From positions 992,001 through 1,056,000 of the forward strand of contig JAIXUN010000002.1 in NCBI GenBank assembly GCA_027483535.1: a stretch of 64,000 nucleotides of DNA, in the 5' to 3' direction. The position numbers and the translations under genes were made by a program. Position 1 is the first letter of the stretch. Every line of letters starts with the position of its first letter. Shown one piece after another: positions 26,541 to 35,793 of the stretch. The stretch comes from a bacterium (GTDB lineage Bacteria > Armatimonadota > Fimbriimonadia > Fimbriimonadales > Fimbriimonadaceae). Under the pieces are notes generated by a model. That model was given only the letters and a program-made list of their open reading frames with translations, ran no database searches and had not been told where the DNA came from.

Positions 26541-27293
26541 ATGATCAACCTCAACGAAAAATCACTCGACCGTCGCTCTCTTCTGAAGGCGGCAGCCATC
26601 ACGGGCACCGGCGCCCTGCTCGGTGGTCTCCTCTCCGGGTGCGGTGGCAATGGCGTCACCGAGGTAACCACCAATCGAGACGCGACCATCCTAGGCGCGG
26701 CAAAGATTGCGGAAGCTTTGGCGACCACGATGTACACCGCCATCATTGACGATGCGCCGTTCTTTGCGACCCTGTCGGCCGAGAACCAGGCTTACATCAC
26801 CGCCGCAAGGGACCAAGAAAAATTCCACTACGACCTCCTCAAGGGGGCAACGGGTGGTGCGGACGCTCAGGTGAACTATTACTTCCCGACGGGCATGTTC
26901 ACGAACATCCAGACCACCATTAACGTGTTGGTCACGCTGGAAGATGCGTTCATTGCCGCCTATCTCATCGGCGTCAAGGACCTCAGCACCCCGGCGCTGC
27001 GTGTGCTCGCCGCTCAGATCATGGGTATCGAGAGCGACCATAGAACACTCGCCCGCCTCATCGGTGACGACCTTGGTCTTACCGAGGTCACAGGACTCAG
27101 CGGTTCGCCGGAAGAAGTGGATCCGCCCAACAACAACGTGTACGAACGCACGTACGGTCTCACCAACATCGACCAGGTGGTGACGGCCCTCACCCCGTTC
27201 CTCGCCTTAGGTGCCAATACGGTTGAAAAGACCTTTGTGCCCACCTACGTGCCAAGCAACGCGGACCTCTACCCGAATCCGGCTAACGGCTAA
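26541..27293 (+). CDS. Ferritin-like domain lipoprotein
   Basis: A 250-residue protein exported by a Tat-like leader (DRRSLLKAAA) that ends in a lipobox (LSGC). The mature domain has two E-x-x-H pairs (DQEKFHYDL and GIESDHRTL) in predicted helices, the pattern of the ferritin-like family with a di-metal site. The function of these exported members is not established; roles in stress or desiccation have been suggested for relatives. Confidence 0.8.
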   Translation: MINLNEKSLDRRSLLKAAAITGTGALLGGLLSGCGGNGVTEVTTNRDATILGAAKIAEALATTMYTAIIDDAPFFATLSAENQAYITAARDQEKFHYDLLKGATGGADAQVNYYFPTGMFTNIQTTINVLVTLEDAFIAAYLIGVKDLSTPALRVLAAQIMGIESDHRTLARLIGDDLGLTEVTGLSGSPEEVDPPNNNVYERTYGLTNIDQVVTALTPFLALGANTVEKTFVPTYVPSNADLYPNPANG

Positions 27294-27322
27294 GTCCAGT
27301 ACGGGCTAGACTCCCATTAGGT

Positions 27323-28912
27323 ATGCCGCTTAGCAAATCCTCCGTCGCTCTCCGGTCTATGCAGACCGGGGAGCAACTTGGCGTCCTCCTTTCAATCCTT
27401 GGATCGGTTGAGGTGGGAGTGATGCTCACCGACCTCGAGCATCACACTTTGGTGAGCAACGAGCGATTAGGGGAGTTGTTTGGATTTGCCCATGACAAAG
27501 CGGTTCGAAACGACCCTCAAGCGGTTCGACAATGGGTGGCGGATCGGATTGTTCATTACGCCGCATGGGAACAGAACCTTGCGGATGTTTATGCCGACCC
27601 TTTGAAGGTTCAATTGGATCACCTAGAACTCACGAACCCTTATGCGGTGTTAGAAAGGCGAACGCGCCCGGTGCTGGACGAAAACGGAAAGCCGTTTGCC
27701 CGCCTTTGGACCTTTCTAGATCGCACCCAAGAGCACCGCAGAGACAAGATCCAGTCGTTCATTCAAGAGATCAGTCTTACGTTTGATCCAAAGCCGAGCG
27801 TGGTGTACCAAAAGATCGTTCGCTCACTCAGCGAGTTTTACGATACGACCAGCATCCTGAGCATTCTTGAAGGAGACACGATGCGGTTTCAGGCGATCGC
27901 AAGCCCTGTTCCGGGTGCGGAGCAAATGACGCAGAACGCGCTGAGCGAGTCTTATTGCCAATTCTGCATGGAGGTCGACTCGCCTTTTGTGGTCCAGAAC
28001 GCCCTGGACGACCCTCGGCACGCGAAGGTCCTTCCCGCGACGATGGGCGTGACGCGCTATATCGGGGTTCCGCTACGAATGTCGAATGGGTCGGTAATCG
28101 GCACGCTTTGCATCATGGACCACCGGTCTGAGATCGGCGTCACCGAAGACGACGTTCGCCTGTTGAGCGTTCTTGGCATGCGGGTCAGCACCGAATTGGA
28201 GCGAGAATCGCACCTGAATGCGCTGGAAAAGAGCGTCGAATCCGCCGAGGCAAAGATGATCCAGAGCGAGAAACTCGCGGCGGTCGGCACACTCGCGGCT
28301 TCGATCGCCCACGATATTCGGAATATCGTGAGCGCGATCACCCTCGACATTCGGCAACCCGGCGAGGCGGAGTTGGATCGGCTGGAGCGGGTGGGAGCCC
28401 ACGTGGACCGTTTCAACGTGCTTGCCGCTCGGTTGCTCTCTTACGTGCGACCGACCCAAATTGCGGTTCGACCCGTTTCGGTCCGAGGCGCGGTTCAGTA
28501 CGTTGCCGACCTGCTTTCGAGACACCTGGATTTGGCAGAGGTCGAGCTCGTGATCGACCTTCCCGACTCCCTTTCGCCCGTACTTGCCGACCTTGCGAGG
28601 CTGGAACACTTGTTCATGAATCTGCTTTTGAACGCCCTGCAAGCTTCTGGGACTGGAGGGAGGTTGCGCGTCTCTTCTGAGGAGAGGGGTCCGCGCGTGG
28701 TGATTCGTGTAGAAGACAACGGGCCGGGCATGACCGCGGAGCAGATTCAGGTTGCCTTCGATGCCTTCCAGAGTTCTCGTAACGATGGCTTTGGGCTTGG
28801 ACTCTACAGTTGTCGACAGATCATGCGCGAAATTGAAGGGAAGATCGAGATCGAGTCTGAGGTAGGCAAAGGGACCGTTGTTTCGCTCGAGTTTCAGAAG
28901 GGGATGCCGTGA
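27323..28912 (+). CDS. Sensor histidine kinase (PAS-GAF-HisKA-HATPase)
   Basis: A cytoplasmic sensor kinase of 529 residues with no membrane segment. A PAS-like domain lies at ~25-140 and a GAF domain at ~155-295. A coiled linker leads to the H-box AASIAHDIRN (phospho-His about 332), then N-box NLLLNALQAS, G1 DNGPGM and G2 GFGLGLY. The GAF domain has two nearby cysteines in SYCQFCMEVDSP, which might bind a ligand or sense redox. The downstream response regulator overlaps by 4 bases, so they form a pair. Confidence 0.9.
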   Translation: MPLSKSSVALRSMQTGEQLGVLLSILGSVEVGVMLTDLEHHTLVSNERLGELFGFAHDKAVRNDPQAVRQWVADRIVHYAAWEQNLADVYADPLKVQLDHLELTNPYAVLERRTRPVLDENGKPFARLWTFLDRTQEHRRDKIQSFIQEISLTFDPKPSVVYQKIVRSLSEFYDTTSILSILEGDTMRFQAIASPVPGAEQMTQNALSESYCQFCMEVDSPFVVQNALDDPRHAKVLPATMGVTRYIGVPLRMSNGSVIGTLCIMDHRSEIGVTEDDVRLLSVLGMRVSTELERESHLNALEKSVESAEAKMIQSEKLAAVGTLAASIAHDIRNIVSAITLDIRQPGEAELDRLERVGAHVDRFNVLAARLLSYVRPTQIAVRPVSVRGAVQYVADLLSRHLDLAEVELVIDLPDSLSPVLADLARLEHLFMNLLLNALQASGTGGRLRVSSEERGPRVVIRVEDNGPGMTAEQIQVAFDAFQSSRNDGFGLGLYSCRQIMREIEGKIEIESEVGKGTVVSLEFQKGMP

Positions 28913-29586
28913 TTCTGGTTGTTGATGACGACATTTTCTTGGTGACAAGCATTCGTCGCCTGTTGGTGGCGAACAACTTCCAGGTGGAGTGCGCTCACCG
29001 AGTGGACACCGCTTGGCAAATGATCTTGGCGGCCCAGCCGGATTTGCTCATTCTCGACCTATCGCTTCCGGACGGCGACGGGAATGAGCTGTGCCAGCGC
29101 ATTAGAACTCAGTTCGACTTTCCGATCCTCATGCTCACGTCTCGATCGGACTCTATTGACAAGGTCACCGGGTTGGGTTTGGGCGCGGACGACTACCTCA
29201 CCAAGCCCTTCGACCCAAGCGAACTGATTGCCAGGATTCAGGCGATACTGCGGCGAACGAAGGGCATGTCTCACTCCACGATCAAGTCGGTGGAGATCGG
29301 CAATATCGAACTGAGCCTCTCCGAGCACGAGTTTCGGGTGAAGGGGGGTCTCCTCACTCTCACCCACACCGAGTTCAACCTCCTTGGCTATCTTGTGCAG
29401 AATGCCTCGCGAGCGGTGAGCCGGGAAGAACTCTTCCGGGCGGTCTGGGGATACGAAGCGGACTTCGCGAGTAATACGCTCGACGTGCTGGTGTACCGGG
29501 TCAGGAACAAACTGAAACTCGCCGAGGCCGACCATACGATCGGAACGATCCGATCGCATGGTTATCGGCTGAAACCGACCCCTTAG
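28909..29586 (+). CDS. OmpR/PhoB-family response regulator
   Basis: A 225-residue two-domain regulator. The receiver domain has the acidic pocket VVDDD (7-11 region), the phospho-acceptor in ILDLSLPDGDG and the Lys in LTKPFD. A winged helix-turn-helix follows, with TEFNLLGYL and the recognition region NTLDVLVYRVRNKL. Translation starts at GTG overlapping the kinase stop. The target promoters are unknown. Confidence 0.93.
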   Translation: MILVVDDDIFLVTSIRRLLVANNFQVECAHRVDTAWQMILAAQPDLLILDLSLPDGDGNELCQRIRTQFDFPILMLTSRSDSIDKVTGLGLGADDYLTKPFDPSELIARIQAILRRTKGMSHSTIKSVEIGNIELSLSEHEFRVKGGLLTLTHTEFNLLGYLVQNASRAVSREELFRAVWGYEADFASNTLDVLVYRVRNKLKLAEADHTIGTIRSHGYRLKPTP

Positions 29587-30761
29587 GCGGGATCGGAAAT
29601 GACCGCAGGCTCGGGGTTATCGATCGGAGCCGTGAATCCGGAATGGAGTCGGCGGAACTCTTGGAAGACTTCAAAGAAGAACAGCCCGGCGGTGAGAATC
29701 ATGGGGCCGATCATTAGCCCGATGGGACCCAAGAGGGCGATTCCACCAAGAACGAAGAAGAAGGTCGCCATGGGGTGCTGATTGGCTCGGCTTCCGATGA
29801 GCCACGGCTTCAGCACGTTGTCGATTTGACTCACGATGAGGAACCCGACCCCAAGGATGATCGCCGCTTCTTTCACCTTGCCTTGGGCGAGAAACACCAG
29901 TCCCACGGGGATGTAGATCACGGGAGCCCCGAGCAGAGGCACGATGCAGAGCACGATCGAGATCGCGCCGAGAAGGGCGGCGTTCGGCACCTTCAAAAAC
30001 GCATAGGTGAATCCAATGATGCTGCCCTGAACGATTGCCACCAGCACGGTGCCGACAAACACCGCGTGAACGGTGTCGTGCAGTCTCTTGAGCAGCCGAT
30101 CCCAGGCTGATTTGGGCAAACCTAGAACGGACCGGGCGGGCTCCGAAAGGGAAGCACCGTCCCGAAGGAAGAAGAAGAGAGACAGGAGGGCGATGACGAT
30201 GGTGAAGACGGTGAATCCGGCCTGAGTCGCAATCTTCGTGGCCGGTCCACGCACCGAACGCGTGATCTCCTCTCGGTTCTGGTCGAGGGTCTCCCGCAGG
30301 TGGAAGTTCTCGACGCCTACTTTCTGAAGCAGCGGTCCGACCGACTTGTCCAATTGGTCGACAATCTGGCTCACCGACATCGACTCCAGTTGCTTCACCG
30401 CCGCCGTCAACTGGGTAGCTACCAACCCACCGACCAGAATGAAGGGCAAGCAGATGAGGAAGAACGTGAGCAGCGTGATGGAGATGGAAGCAAGGGTGGG
30501 CGCGGAACCTTTAGCCCAGCTAAAACCTTTGACCCATTTGGAGTAAAGCGGGCCCATTAAGATGGCCAGAACCGTCGCCCACATGATCGCGGGAAGAAAC
30601 GGCGAGACGACCGCCGCAGAAAGGGCAACCAGCACCCCCGCACCCAGCAAAAACGCGACTCGACCGTATTTCGACTTTTCAAGAACGTCGGCTTCTTGCT
30701 GAAGCGCGAGTTTGTCTTCTGCATAGGTGTCTGGAGCCGGAGGAGGAGTGGGCATCTTCAT
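29583..30761 (-). CDS. AI-2E family transporter (PerM-like permease)
   Basis: A polytopic membrane protein of 392 residues with seven to eight hydrophobic segments. It carries the family's central cytoplasmic loop and the signature near VLCIVPLLGAPVIYIP and the C-terminal GPIGLMIGPMI. Members export small molecules or act as Na+/H+ antiporters; a link to autoinducer-2 is proven only for TqsA. Frames open at 30887 and 30761; ATG 30761 is preferred because earlier residues are basic and unconserved. It overlaps the response regulator stop by 4 bases. Confidence 0.85.
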   Translation of the reverse strand: MKMPTPPPAPDTYAEDKLALQQEADVLEKSKYGRVAFLLGAGVLVALSAAVVSPFLPAIMWATVLAILMGPLYSKWVKGFSWAKGSAPTLASISITLLTFFLICLPFILVGGLVATQLTAAVKQLESMSVSQIVDQLDKSVGPLLQKVGVENFHLRETLDQNREEITRSVRGPATKIATQAGFTVFTIVIALLSLFFFLRDGASLSEPARSVLGLPKSAWDRLLKRLHDTVHAVFVGTVLVAIVQGSIIGFTYAFLKVPNAALLGAISIVLCIVPLLGAPVIYIPVGLVFLAQGKVKEAAIILGVGFLIVSQIDNVLKPWLIGSRANQHPMATFFFVLGGIALLGPIGLMIGPMILTAGLFFFEVFQEFRRLHSGFTAPIDNPEPAVISDPA

Positions 30762-30873
30762 TGGCGCTTTGCTCTTACTGTATCTTGGCAGGGCCGCGTG
30801 TTGCAGGATTCGGCTCCGAGGATCACGCAACGCCCTTCTGGAAGCTTCCAATCGTTCAGCGCATAATGGGCTT

Positions 30874-31596
30874 ATGCGGTTCCGCACCGTACTTCCAAAC
30901 TGGTTGCCCTTCTCGTTTGTTCTGACTTTGGGGTGTTTACTCCCTTCAGCCTCTTTGGGGTTGCAGGTGGAAAAAGCCGACTACATGGGGAAGACCCCCG
31001 AGCAAGTGGTCGCCATGGGAAGATCGGTCTGGTTTAAGGCCTACACAGGCAAGTTCGGCGACTCCACCATGGGGATGGCGAACGCCGAGTACGTCTTTGG
31101 AGACGCCCTGAAGCGGGTGAACGACCGCAAGATGGCTACGCTCCCGAAGAGCCGTAGGGAGGCCCTTCTGGCCTACCGAAAGGAGCTGCTCGGGTTCGCG
31201 GCGAACGCCCATCGCATTGGGGAACTGGTTTCCATGGGCGGAACCATGTGGCGCAACTTTGACTCCACCATTCCCGCCGACGTGGAGGAGATTCTTGCCG
31301 AAGCTCTGCGAGGCAAGTTCGATCCAAAGAAATCGGCTTCGCTTGCGGCTGTCGACCGAGAATTTGAACGATCCGGCGCAAAGTTAAAGAAGGGTGCCGC
31401 AGCGTTGGACCAAATGGCGATGGAAGAAGAGCGGTCTGGCAAACAGGTGCTGAAGCTGTTCGGCGAGTTGAAGCAACGGTATCGATCCACCCGGTTGATC
31501 CTGCTCCAAGAGAAAAATCTTGGGTTGAGAGCGCGCATATGCGCTTTTCTCATTCGAAAGCTCGATATAACGTCTGAGTTCACTCAAGACGATTAA
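30874..31596 (+). CDS. Secreted hypothetical protein
   Basis: Not recognised. From ATG 30874 the product has a signal peptide (hydrophobic 10-30, SASLG) and about 210 mostly helical, Lys/Glu-rich residues with no cysteines in the mature part. A longer frame from 30727 would cover the divergent permease gene's N-terminus and is unlikely. It lies just upstream of an S41 peptidase on the same strand. Confidence 0.6.
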   Translation: MRFRTVLPNWLPFSFVLTLGCLLPSASLGLQVEKADYMGKTPEQVVAMGRSVWFKAYTGKFGDSTMGMANAEYVFGDALKRVNDRKMATLPKSRREALLAYRKELLGFAANAHRIGELVSMGGTMWRNFDSTIPADVEEILAEALRGKFDPKKSASLAAVDREFERSGAKLKKGAAALDQMAMEEERSGKQVLKLFGELKQRYRSTRLILLQEKNLGLRARICAFLIRKLDITSEFTQDD

Positions 31597-31669
31597 TCAA
31601 CGGGGTGCAAATCGAACTTCTGTCAAGGTTGGTCGTTGAACCGCCAGAGGGCCTCATCGCGTGCGAAAT

Positions 31670-31698
31670 TTGTCCCCGGGGGCCCAGATCGCTACAAT
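31670..31698 (+). promoter_or_regulatory. Promoter of the S41 peptidase gene
   Basis: TTGTCC (31670-31675), a 17-base spacer and TACAAT (31693-31698) resemble sigma-70 consensus. They would give an mRNA with a leader of only ~10 bases before ATG 31714. Confidence 0.65.
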
Positions 31699-31713
31699 GA
31701 GGTTCGATTGTTT

Positions 31714-32964
31714 ATGATCATCCGTCCTTCCATCCTTCGAGTCGCTCGGCTATCGGTCGCGCTGGCGTTGTTGACCGCCTTCCCGATGATTGCTCGGGCC
31801 CAGGCGCTCACCCCTGAACAGAAAGACAAAGTTCTCACCTCGATGAAGACCGTTCTCTTCGAGAACGCATTTGTTCCGGGTGTGGACTTCAAGAAGTTCG
31901 AGGAGTTCCTCACGACTCGCAAGGAAAAGATTGACGCCGCCGAGCAAGTTGCTGACTTTTCGCGAGTGGTCAACGAGGCTCTCCGGGAGTTTGGCTTCAG
32001 CCACATTCGCTTACAAACTCCCAGACAAGCCGCAAACCGGAATAGGACCTCCGCCATCGGCGTTGGAGTCAACGCCACCGTGGTCACTGAGGGGCTTCGA
32101 GTGGGTCGTGTGCTGGAGGGAAGTCCTGCCGAAACCGCCGGGTTGAAGGTGGGCGACGTGATCCTGAAGATCGACGATGTTGTGCCCACCAAGCCAGAAG
32201 AGTTAGAGGGTGAAGAGGGCAAGAAGGTCAAACTGGAGGTCAAAAATCCTGCGGGTGAGACCAGGCAGGTTGAGGTGGAGTACAAGCGATTCTCCACCGT
32301 TCGTAAAGAGACCCTCACCTGGGCAAACGACGACACCGCTGTTCTGAAAATTTGGACGTTCAGCGCCGGGTACAGCCGGGAGAACATCGAGAACCTGCTC
32401 AAAGAGGCGGCTCCAAAGGCGAAGCACCTGATTCTTGACTTGCGCAGCAACGGTGGCGGGTTGGTGAACAACCTGAACCACTTGCTCTCTTTGCTGATGC
32501 CAGACAACACCGAATACGGCACGTTCATCTCCAAGAGAGTCGCCAGCCAGTTTGCCGAAGCAAACCCCGGGAAAGAGGTGACCACCGACGCAGTCGCGGC
32601 TTGGGCCCCGAACAAAGCCAAAACGCGCAAGCGGTCTGTCGAGCCCTTTGCAGGAAAGATCGCCGTGCTCATCAATCGCGGGTCGGCCTCAGCGAGTGAA
32701 ATCTGCGCCGCTGCTCTTCGAGAATGTGTGCAAGCGAAGGTGGTAGGTCCACGAACCGCAGGCGCCGTGCTCGCTTCGGTTTTCCGACCCTTAGCCGAGG
32801 GATTCTCGCTGCAGTACCCAACGTCCGACTACGTGACGATCAAGGGCATTCGCCTAGAGAAGAACCCGGTCATCGGCGACGCCGATGTTCCTACTCCCGC
32901 CATTGTGGACGGAAAGGATCTGTTCATCGAGAAGGCCATCGAGCTTCTCAGCGCAGCGGGCTAG
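31714..32964 (+). CDS. S41 family C-terminal processing peptidase
   Basis: A 416-residue exported serine protease. The signal peptide ends near ARAQ. A helical N-terminal part is followed by a PDZ domain (~105-175, AIGVGVN to GLKVGDVILKIDD) and the tail-specific protease domain. The core shows LILDLRSNGGG, the nucleophile in NRGSASASE and the Lys base in QAKVVGPRTAG. It resembles CtpA-type proteases that trim envelope proteins. ATG 31714 is chosen because it follows a promoter and starts the signal peptide. Confidence 0.88.
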   Translation: MIIRPSILRVARLSVALALLTAFPMIARAQALTPEQKDKVLTSMKTVLFENAFVPGVDFKKFEEFLTTRKEKIDAAEQVADFSRVVNEALREFGFSHIRLQTPRQAANRNRTSAIGVGVNATVVTEGLRVGRVLEGSPAETAGLKVGDVILKIDDVVPTKPEELEGEEGKKVKLEVKNPAGETRQVEVEYKRFSTVRKETLTWANDDTAVLKIWTFSAGYSRENIENLLKEAAPKAKHLILDLRSNGGGLVNNLNHLLSLLMPDNTEYGTFISKRVASQFAEANPGKEVTTDAVAAWAPNKAKTRKRSVEPFAGKIAVLINRGSASASEICAAALRECVQAKVVGPRTAGAVLASVFRPLAEGFSLQYPTSDYVTIKGIRLEKNPVIGDADVPTPAIVDGKDLFIEKAIELLSAAG

Positions 32965-34259
32965 ATCTTCATCTCTTCGGTGAAGATTCTGATGAAGTAA
33001 TCCACCTCGGAGTTCTTTGGGAGCCCCGAGGGTGGGTTTTGCGCCGCCCCGGTGGCTAAGTCTCGAATCGTCGCCGCATCGTAGCTCCAGAGTTGGCGCG
33101 TGTCGGATTGTCCGTTCGCGAGCTCGATGTAAACCCCTTGAGAAGTGGTGTATGCCTGAGCCGCTTGTCTTCGCACCTGGCACTGCAACGGCTTTTGACC
33201 CGTTGCCGCCTGAACCTCGGCGGTGAGCCAAACCTTAAACTCGACCAGTGCGGTGTACCGATCGATCAGGTTCTTGGCGGCAGGTAGGTCACTACCGGGT
33301 TGCTTGATGATGAGGGCCAAGATCTCCTCGAAACTGTACGACTGCTTGAGCGAATCGATGTTCGCCCACACGTCTGGACTCAGCGAAAAGCCCGCTTGAA
33401 CGGGCACTTGATTCGCGGCCGGAGGCTGATTCGTTTTCGGCTCCGGTTTCTTAGCACCGTTGTCGTTACGTTTCGAAAGCTTCTCGCCGATCTTCTTTAG
33501 CTCGTCGGGTGTGGATTTGCCCTTCGCCATCTCTTTCGCAGGCTTGGCCTGCAAGGAGGGAAGCAACATTGCCAAGCCGACCACACCGCCGATCATCACC
33601 GCCGTGATCGCCAGAAGGACAACCGCCCTTCGACCCGTTGCACCCGTATCCGCCTCGGACTGCATGTTCACCACCTCATCCACGTTGCCCGCGTTCAGGG
33701 TTTGTGCGATCGGGGGGATTTCGAACAGGGCGATGTTGGCCTGAATGTTCTTGAGTCGATTCGGTCCGAGCGCTCGTTCGTTCTTGAGGCTCACATGGTA
33801 GAGAACGAGGTCTCGCACTTGCTTGCTATAGGCAACCGCGCCAGGCCTGGCGGTGGCTTGGATGCGCGCCGCAATGTTCACACCGTCGCCGAAAACGTTC
33901 GTCCCTTCCACCAGAATGTCGCCCACGTGCATGCCGATTCGGTGCTCGAGAATGCCGTCTTTGGGGCTCAGCATGGCGGTGCGGTGCAAGTTCTCTTGCA
34001 TCGCCAGGGCGGCTCGCATGGCGCCGACCGCGCTCGCGTAGATCACCAGCATGCCGTCGCCCATGGTGTTAATGACCTGCCCTCCGTGCTCCTCGATCAC
34101 CTTCTTAAACATGGAGAAGTCTCGGTTGAGGGCGGCGTAAGTGCGCTCTTCGTTGACGGCGGCGAGCTTGGAAAACCCGACCACGTCGGTGAACATGATG
34201 GTTTGGAGCGAACGGTGCTCCATGTTCTCACGATTCACTTGGGTTGGTTCTTGGCTCAT
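32961..34259 (-). CDS. Class III adenylate/guanylate cyclase with membrane anchor
   Basis: A 432-residue protein. The N-terminal cyclase homology domain (~15-190) has the metal aspartates in FTDVVGFS and GDGMLV and the transition-state pair in VNIAARI. One membrane segment lies at ~212-235 (AVVLLAITAVMIGGVV), followed by a Lys/Pro-rich linker and a soluble domain of ~150 residues. The domain order is unusual: the catalytic domain is N-terminal and, by the positive-inside rule, cytoplasmic. The C-terminal domain would then be periplasmic and may sense something. Adenylate versus guanylate specificity cannot be read safely. Confidence 0.82.
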   Translation of the reverse strand: MSQEPTQVNRENMEHRSLQTIMFTDVVGFSKLAAVNEERTYAALNRDFSMFKKVIEEHGGQVINTMGDGMLVIYASAVGAMRAALAMQENLHRTAMLSPKDGILEHRIGMHVGDILVEGTNVFGDGVNIAARIQATARPGAVAYSKQVRDLVLYHVSLKNERALGPNRLKNIQANIALFEIPPIAQTLNAGNVDEVVNMQSEADTGATGRRAVVLLAITAVMIGGVVGLAMLLPSLQAKPAKEMAKGKSTPDELKKIGEKLSKRNDNGAKKPEPKTNQPPAANQVPVQAGFSLSPDVWANIDSLKQSYSFEEILALIIKQPGSDLPAAKNLIDRYTALVEFKVWLTAEVQAATGQKPLQCQVRRQAAQAYTTSQGVYIELANGQSDTRQLWSYDAATIRDLATGAAQNPPSGLPKNSEVDYFIRIFTEEMKI

Positions 34260-34418
34260 GGTGGGTTGGGCGTTGTGGTCGGTGATTTTGGCACGCCGGG
34301 GCGGTCTGCCCGGGGTGCGTTGGCAGAATGTCTAAAGCTTAGACGTGCGGAATTCCCAGATTGTGCCGAGATTAGGTATATTCCATGTTCGACGGACCCG
34401 CTCCGCTCGGACACCCGA

Positions 34419-34493
34419 GCCGATGTAGCTCAGCGGCAGAGCAGCTGTTTCGTAAACAGCAGGCCACCGGTTCAAATCCGGTCATCGGCTCCA
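34419..34493 (+). tRNA. tRNA-Thr (anticodon CGT), CCA encoded; prophage integration site
   Basis: Acceptor GCCGATG/CATCGGC, D arm GCTC/GAGC, anticodon stem GCTGT/ACAGC around TTCGTAA, T arm ACCGG/CCGGT around TTCAAAT, discriminator T, CCA at 34491-34493. A possible -10 (TATATT, 34377-34382) lies upstream. The integrase gene begins 55 bases beyond the 3' end, so this tRNA is the likely attB/attL. The matching attR copy would lie outside the window. Confidence 0.96.
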
Positions 34494-34547
34494 TTTTTTG
34501 AACCTAAAACGGTTCTCGGCACGCACTGGGAAGGCGCGTTTTTGGGG

Positions 34548-35603
34548 TTACTGTCCCTTTACTGTCCCTTTTGATTTTTGTTCTACATGTTTTGAAATTT
34601 GTCGTTTTCGAGAGACAAACCCGTAGACATCCAGAACAAGTTTTGAGTCTTTGTGACCAGCCCAGGACTTAGCCACATCGACCGGAATCTCTCGTTCGGC
34701 CCATTGGGTGATGGCCCAACGGCGAAGAGAGTAGGTCTGAGGGTTCGGGACGAGACCTGCTCGGACACAGGCTTCTCGCCATCGTTGAGAAACCCTCGAC
34801 TCGCGCAGTTTGAGTCCTTCCTTGCTCTGAAAGAGAAGCCCATCCTTCTCCCGAAGCCGGTTTCCAAGGTCCTCCGAGATCGGCACGAACCGACCGGCTC
34901 CGGCCTCGGTCTTTGACTCCCGGACGTGAACGAAGAAAGTTCCGTTCTCGTAACCGAGATCATCGGATGTGAGATGAACTGCCTCTTTCCAAGGTCGAAG
35001 GCCAGACTCCGCAAGGAACTGGAAGAACAAGCGAATTTCAGGGTCTCGAACGTTCAGGAGAATTCGTTGCAACTCTTCCTCGTCGTTGATGCGAACGATC
35101 GTGCTCTTCGAATATTTCGAGAACATGAACTTCACGCCCGCGAGAGGGTTCGAAGCGACGGCTCCTCGTAGAACTCCGAACTGGAAGATCAGTGAGAATA
35201 CGCTCTTCAAGATTCCTGCTGAGCGGGCGCTCTCCTTTGCTCTTCTCGTTAGCCACTCGTGAAGTTCTGGCAATCGGATGTCTCCGACCATGGTGTCCCC
35301 AAACATCGCATCGATCTCCTTTACGGCACCTCGGTAGCTACGGAGGGTTTTGGGCTTCAGGGTGGTTTGGACAGACGAAAGCCATATGCCCGAAAGCTCG
35401 CGCACACTGGCTGTAAGCGCTGGTGCGTTTCGACCTTGAGCAATCAGGTACGCCTCGCGCTTTGCAAGTGCTCCCTTTTTGGTCTTTGCTGTGAAGTTCT
35501 TCACTGTCCTTGTCCCATCTGGCCGGGTGAGGGTAAGCCTCACCCGATACAACCCATCCGAACGCTTGTGCCCTTCACCATTAGGCCGCCTTCTTGCCGC
35601 CAT
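34548..35603 (-). CDS. int: Tyrosine recombinase (prophage integrase)
   Basis: A 351-residue integrase. An N-terminal arm-binding region (GLYRVRLTL..DGTR) leads into a SAM-like core-binding domain (~65-160) and the catalytic domain. Catalytic Arg I is in ESGLRPWKE (about 205), box II reads TYSLRRWAITQW (about 295), then the His of WAGHKDS and the nucleophile in LDVYGFV (about 328). The first histidine of the usual HxLRH is a tyrosine here. It is the last gene of the leftward operon and abuts tRNA-Thr, as in phages that integrate into tRNA 3' ends. Its start overlaps the upstream gene by 23 bases. Confidence 0.93.
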   Translation of the reverse strand: MAARRRPNGEGHKRSDGLYRVRLTLTRPDGTRTVKNFTAKTKKGALAKREAYLIAQGRNAPALTASVRELSGIWLSSVQTTLKPKTLRSYRGAVKEIDAMFGDTMVGDIRLPELHEWLTRRAKESARSAGILKSVFSLIFQFGVLRGAVASNPLAGVKFMFSKYSKSTIVRINDEEELQRILLNVRDPEIRLFFQFLAESGLRPWKEAVHLTSDDLGYENGTFFVHVRESKTEAGAGRFVPISEDLGNRLREKDGLLFQSKEGLKLRESRVSQRWREACVRAGLVPNPQTYSLRRWAITQWAEREIPVDVAKSWAGHKDSKLVLDVYGFVSRKRQISKHVEQKSKGTVKGQ

Positions 35604-35793
35604 CCTCTACCTTGAAGGGTTGACTTCGGAGTCGTTCGATTGCCGCGTCGAGATCTTCCCGAACGTACATCCGGTCGCCTCGTTCGTTCCACCGAACACA
35701 GGGGAGGTTCAGCTTTTCGAACTGAGAGATCGAGACGTCGAGGTACTCGGCGGCAGTCGTTTTGCGCATAATAGCGGGCCAGCGTTCAGGCAT
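35581..35793 (-). CDS. Excisionase-like small HTH protein
   Basis: A 70-residue protein with a MerR/HTH_17-like winged helix: TTAAEYLDVSISQFEKL, then a wing and RMYVREDLDAAIERL. Directly upstream of and overlapping int, this is the classical place for xis, a recombination directionality factor. The function is inferred from fold and position. A second in-frame ATG at residue 9 could be the true start. Confidence 0.72.
   Translation of the reverse strand: MPERWPAIMRKTTAAEYLDVSISQFEKLNLPCVRWNERGDRMYVREDLDAAIERLRSQPFKVEDGGKKAA

Noticed and set aside
34500-34515. GAACC..GGTTC hairpin after tRNA-Thr as an integrase terminator
   Set aside because: On the strand read by the integrase operon it is followed by A residues, not U.
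33702-34574. 290-codon plus-strand frame running through tRNA-Thr
   Set aside because: It covers the cyclase gene in antisense and a tRNA, so it cannot be a normal gene.
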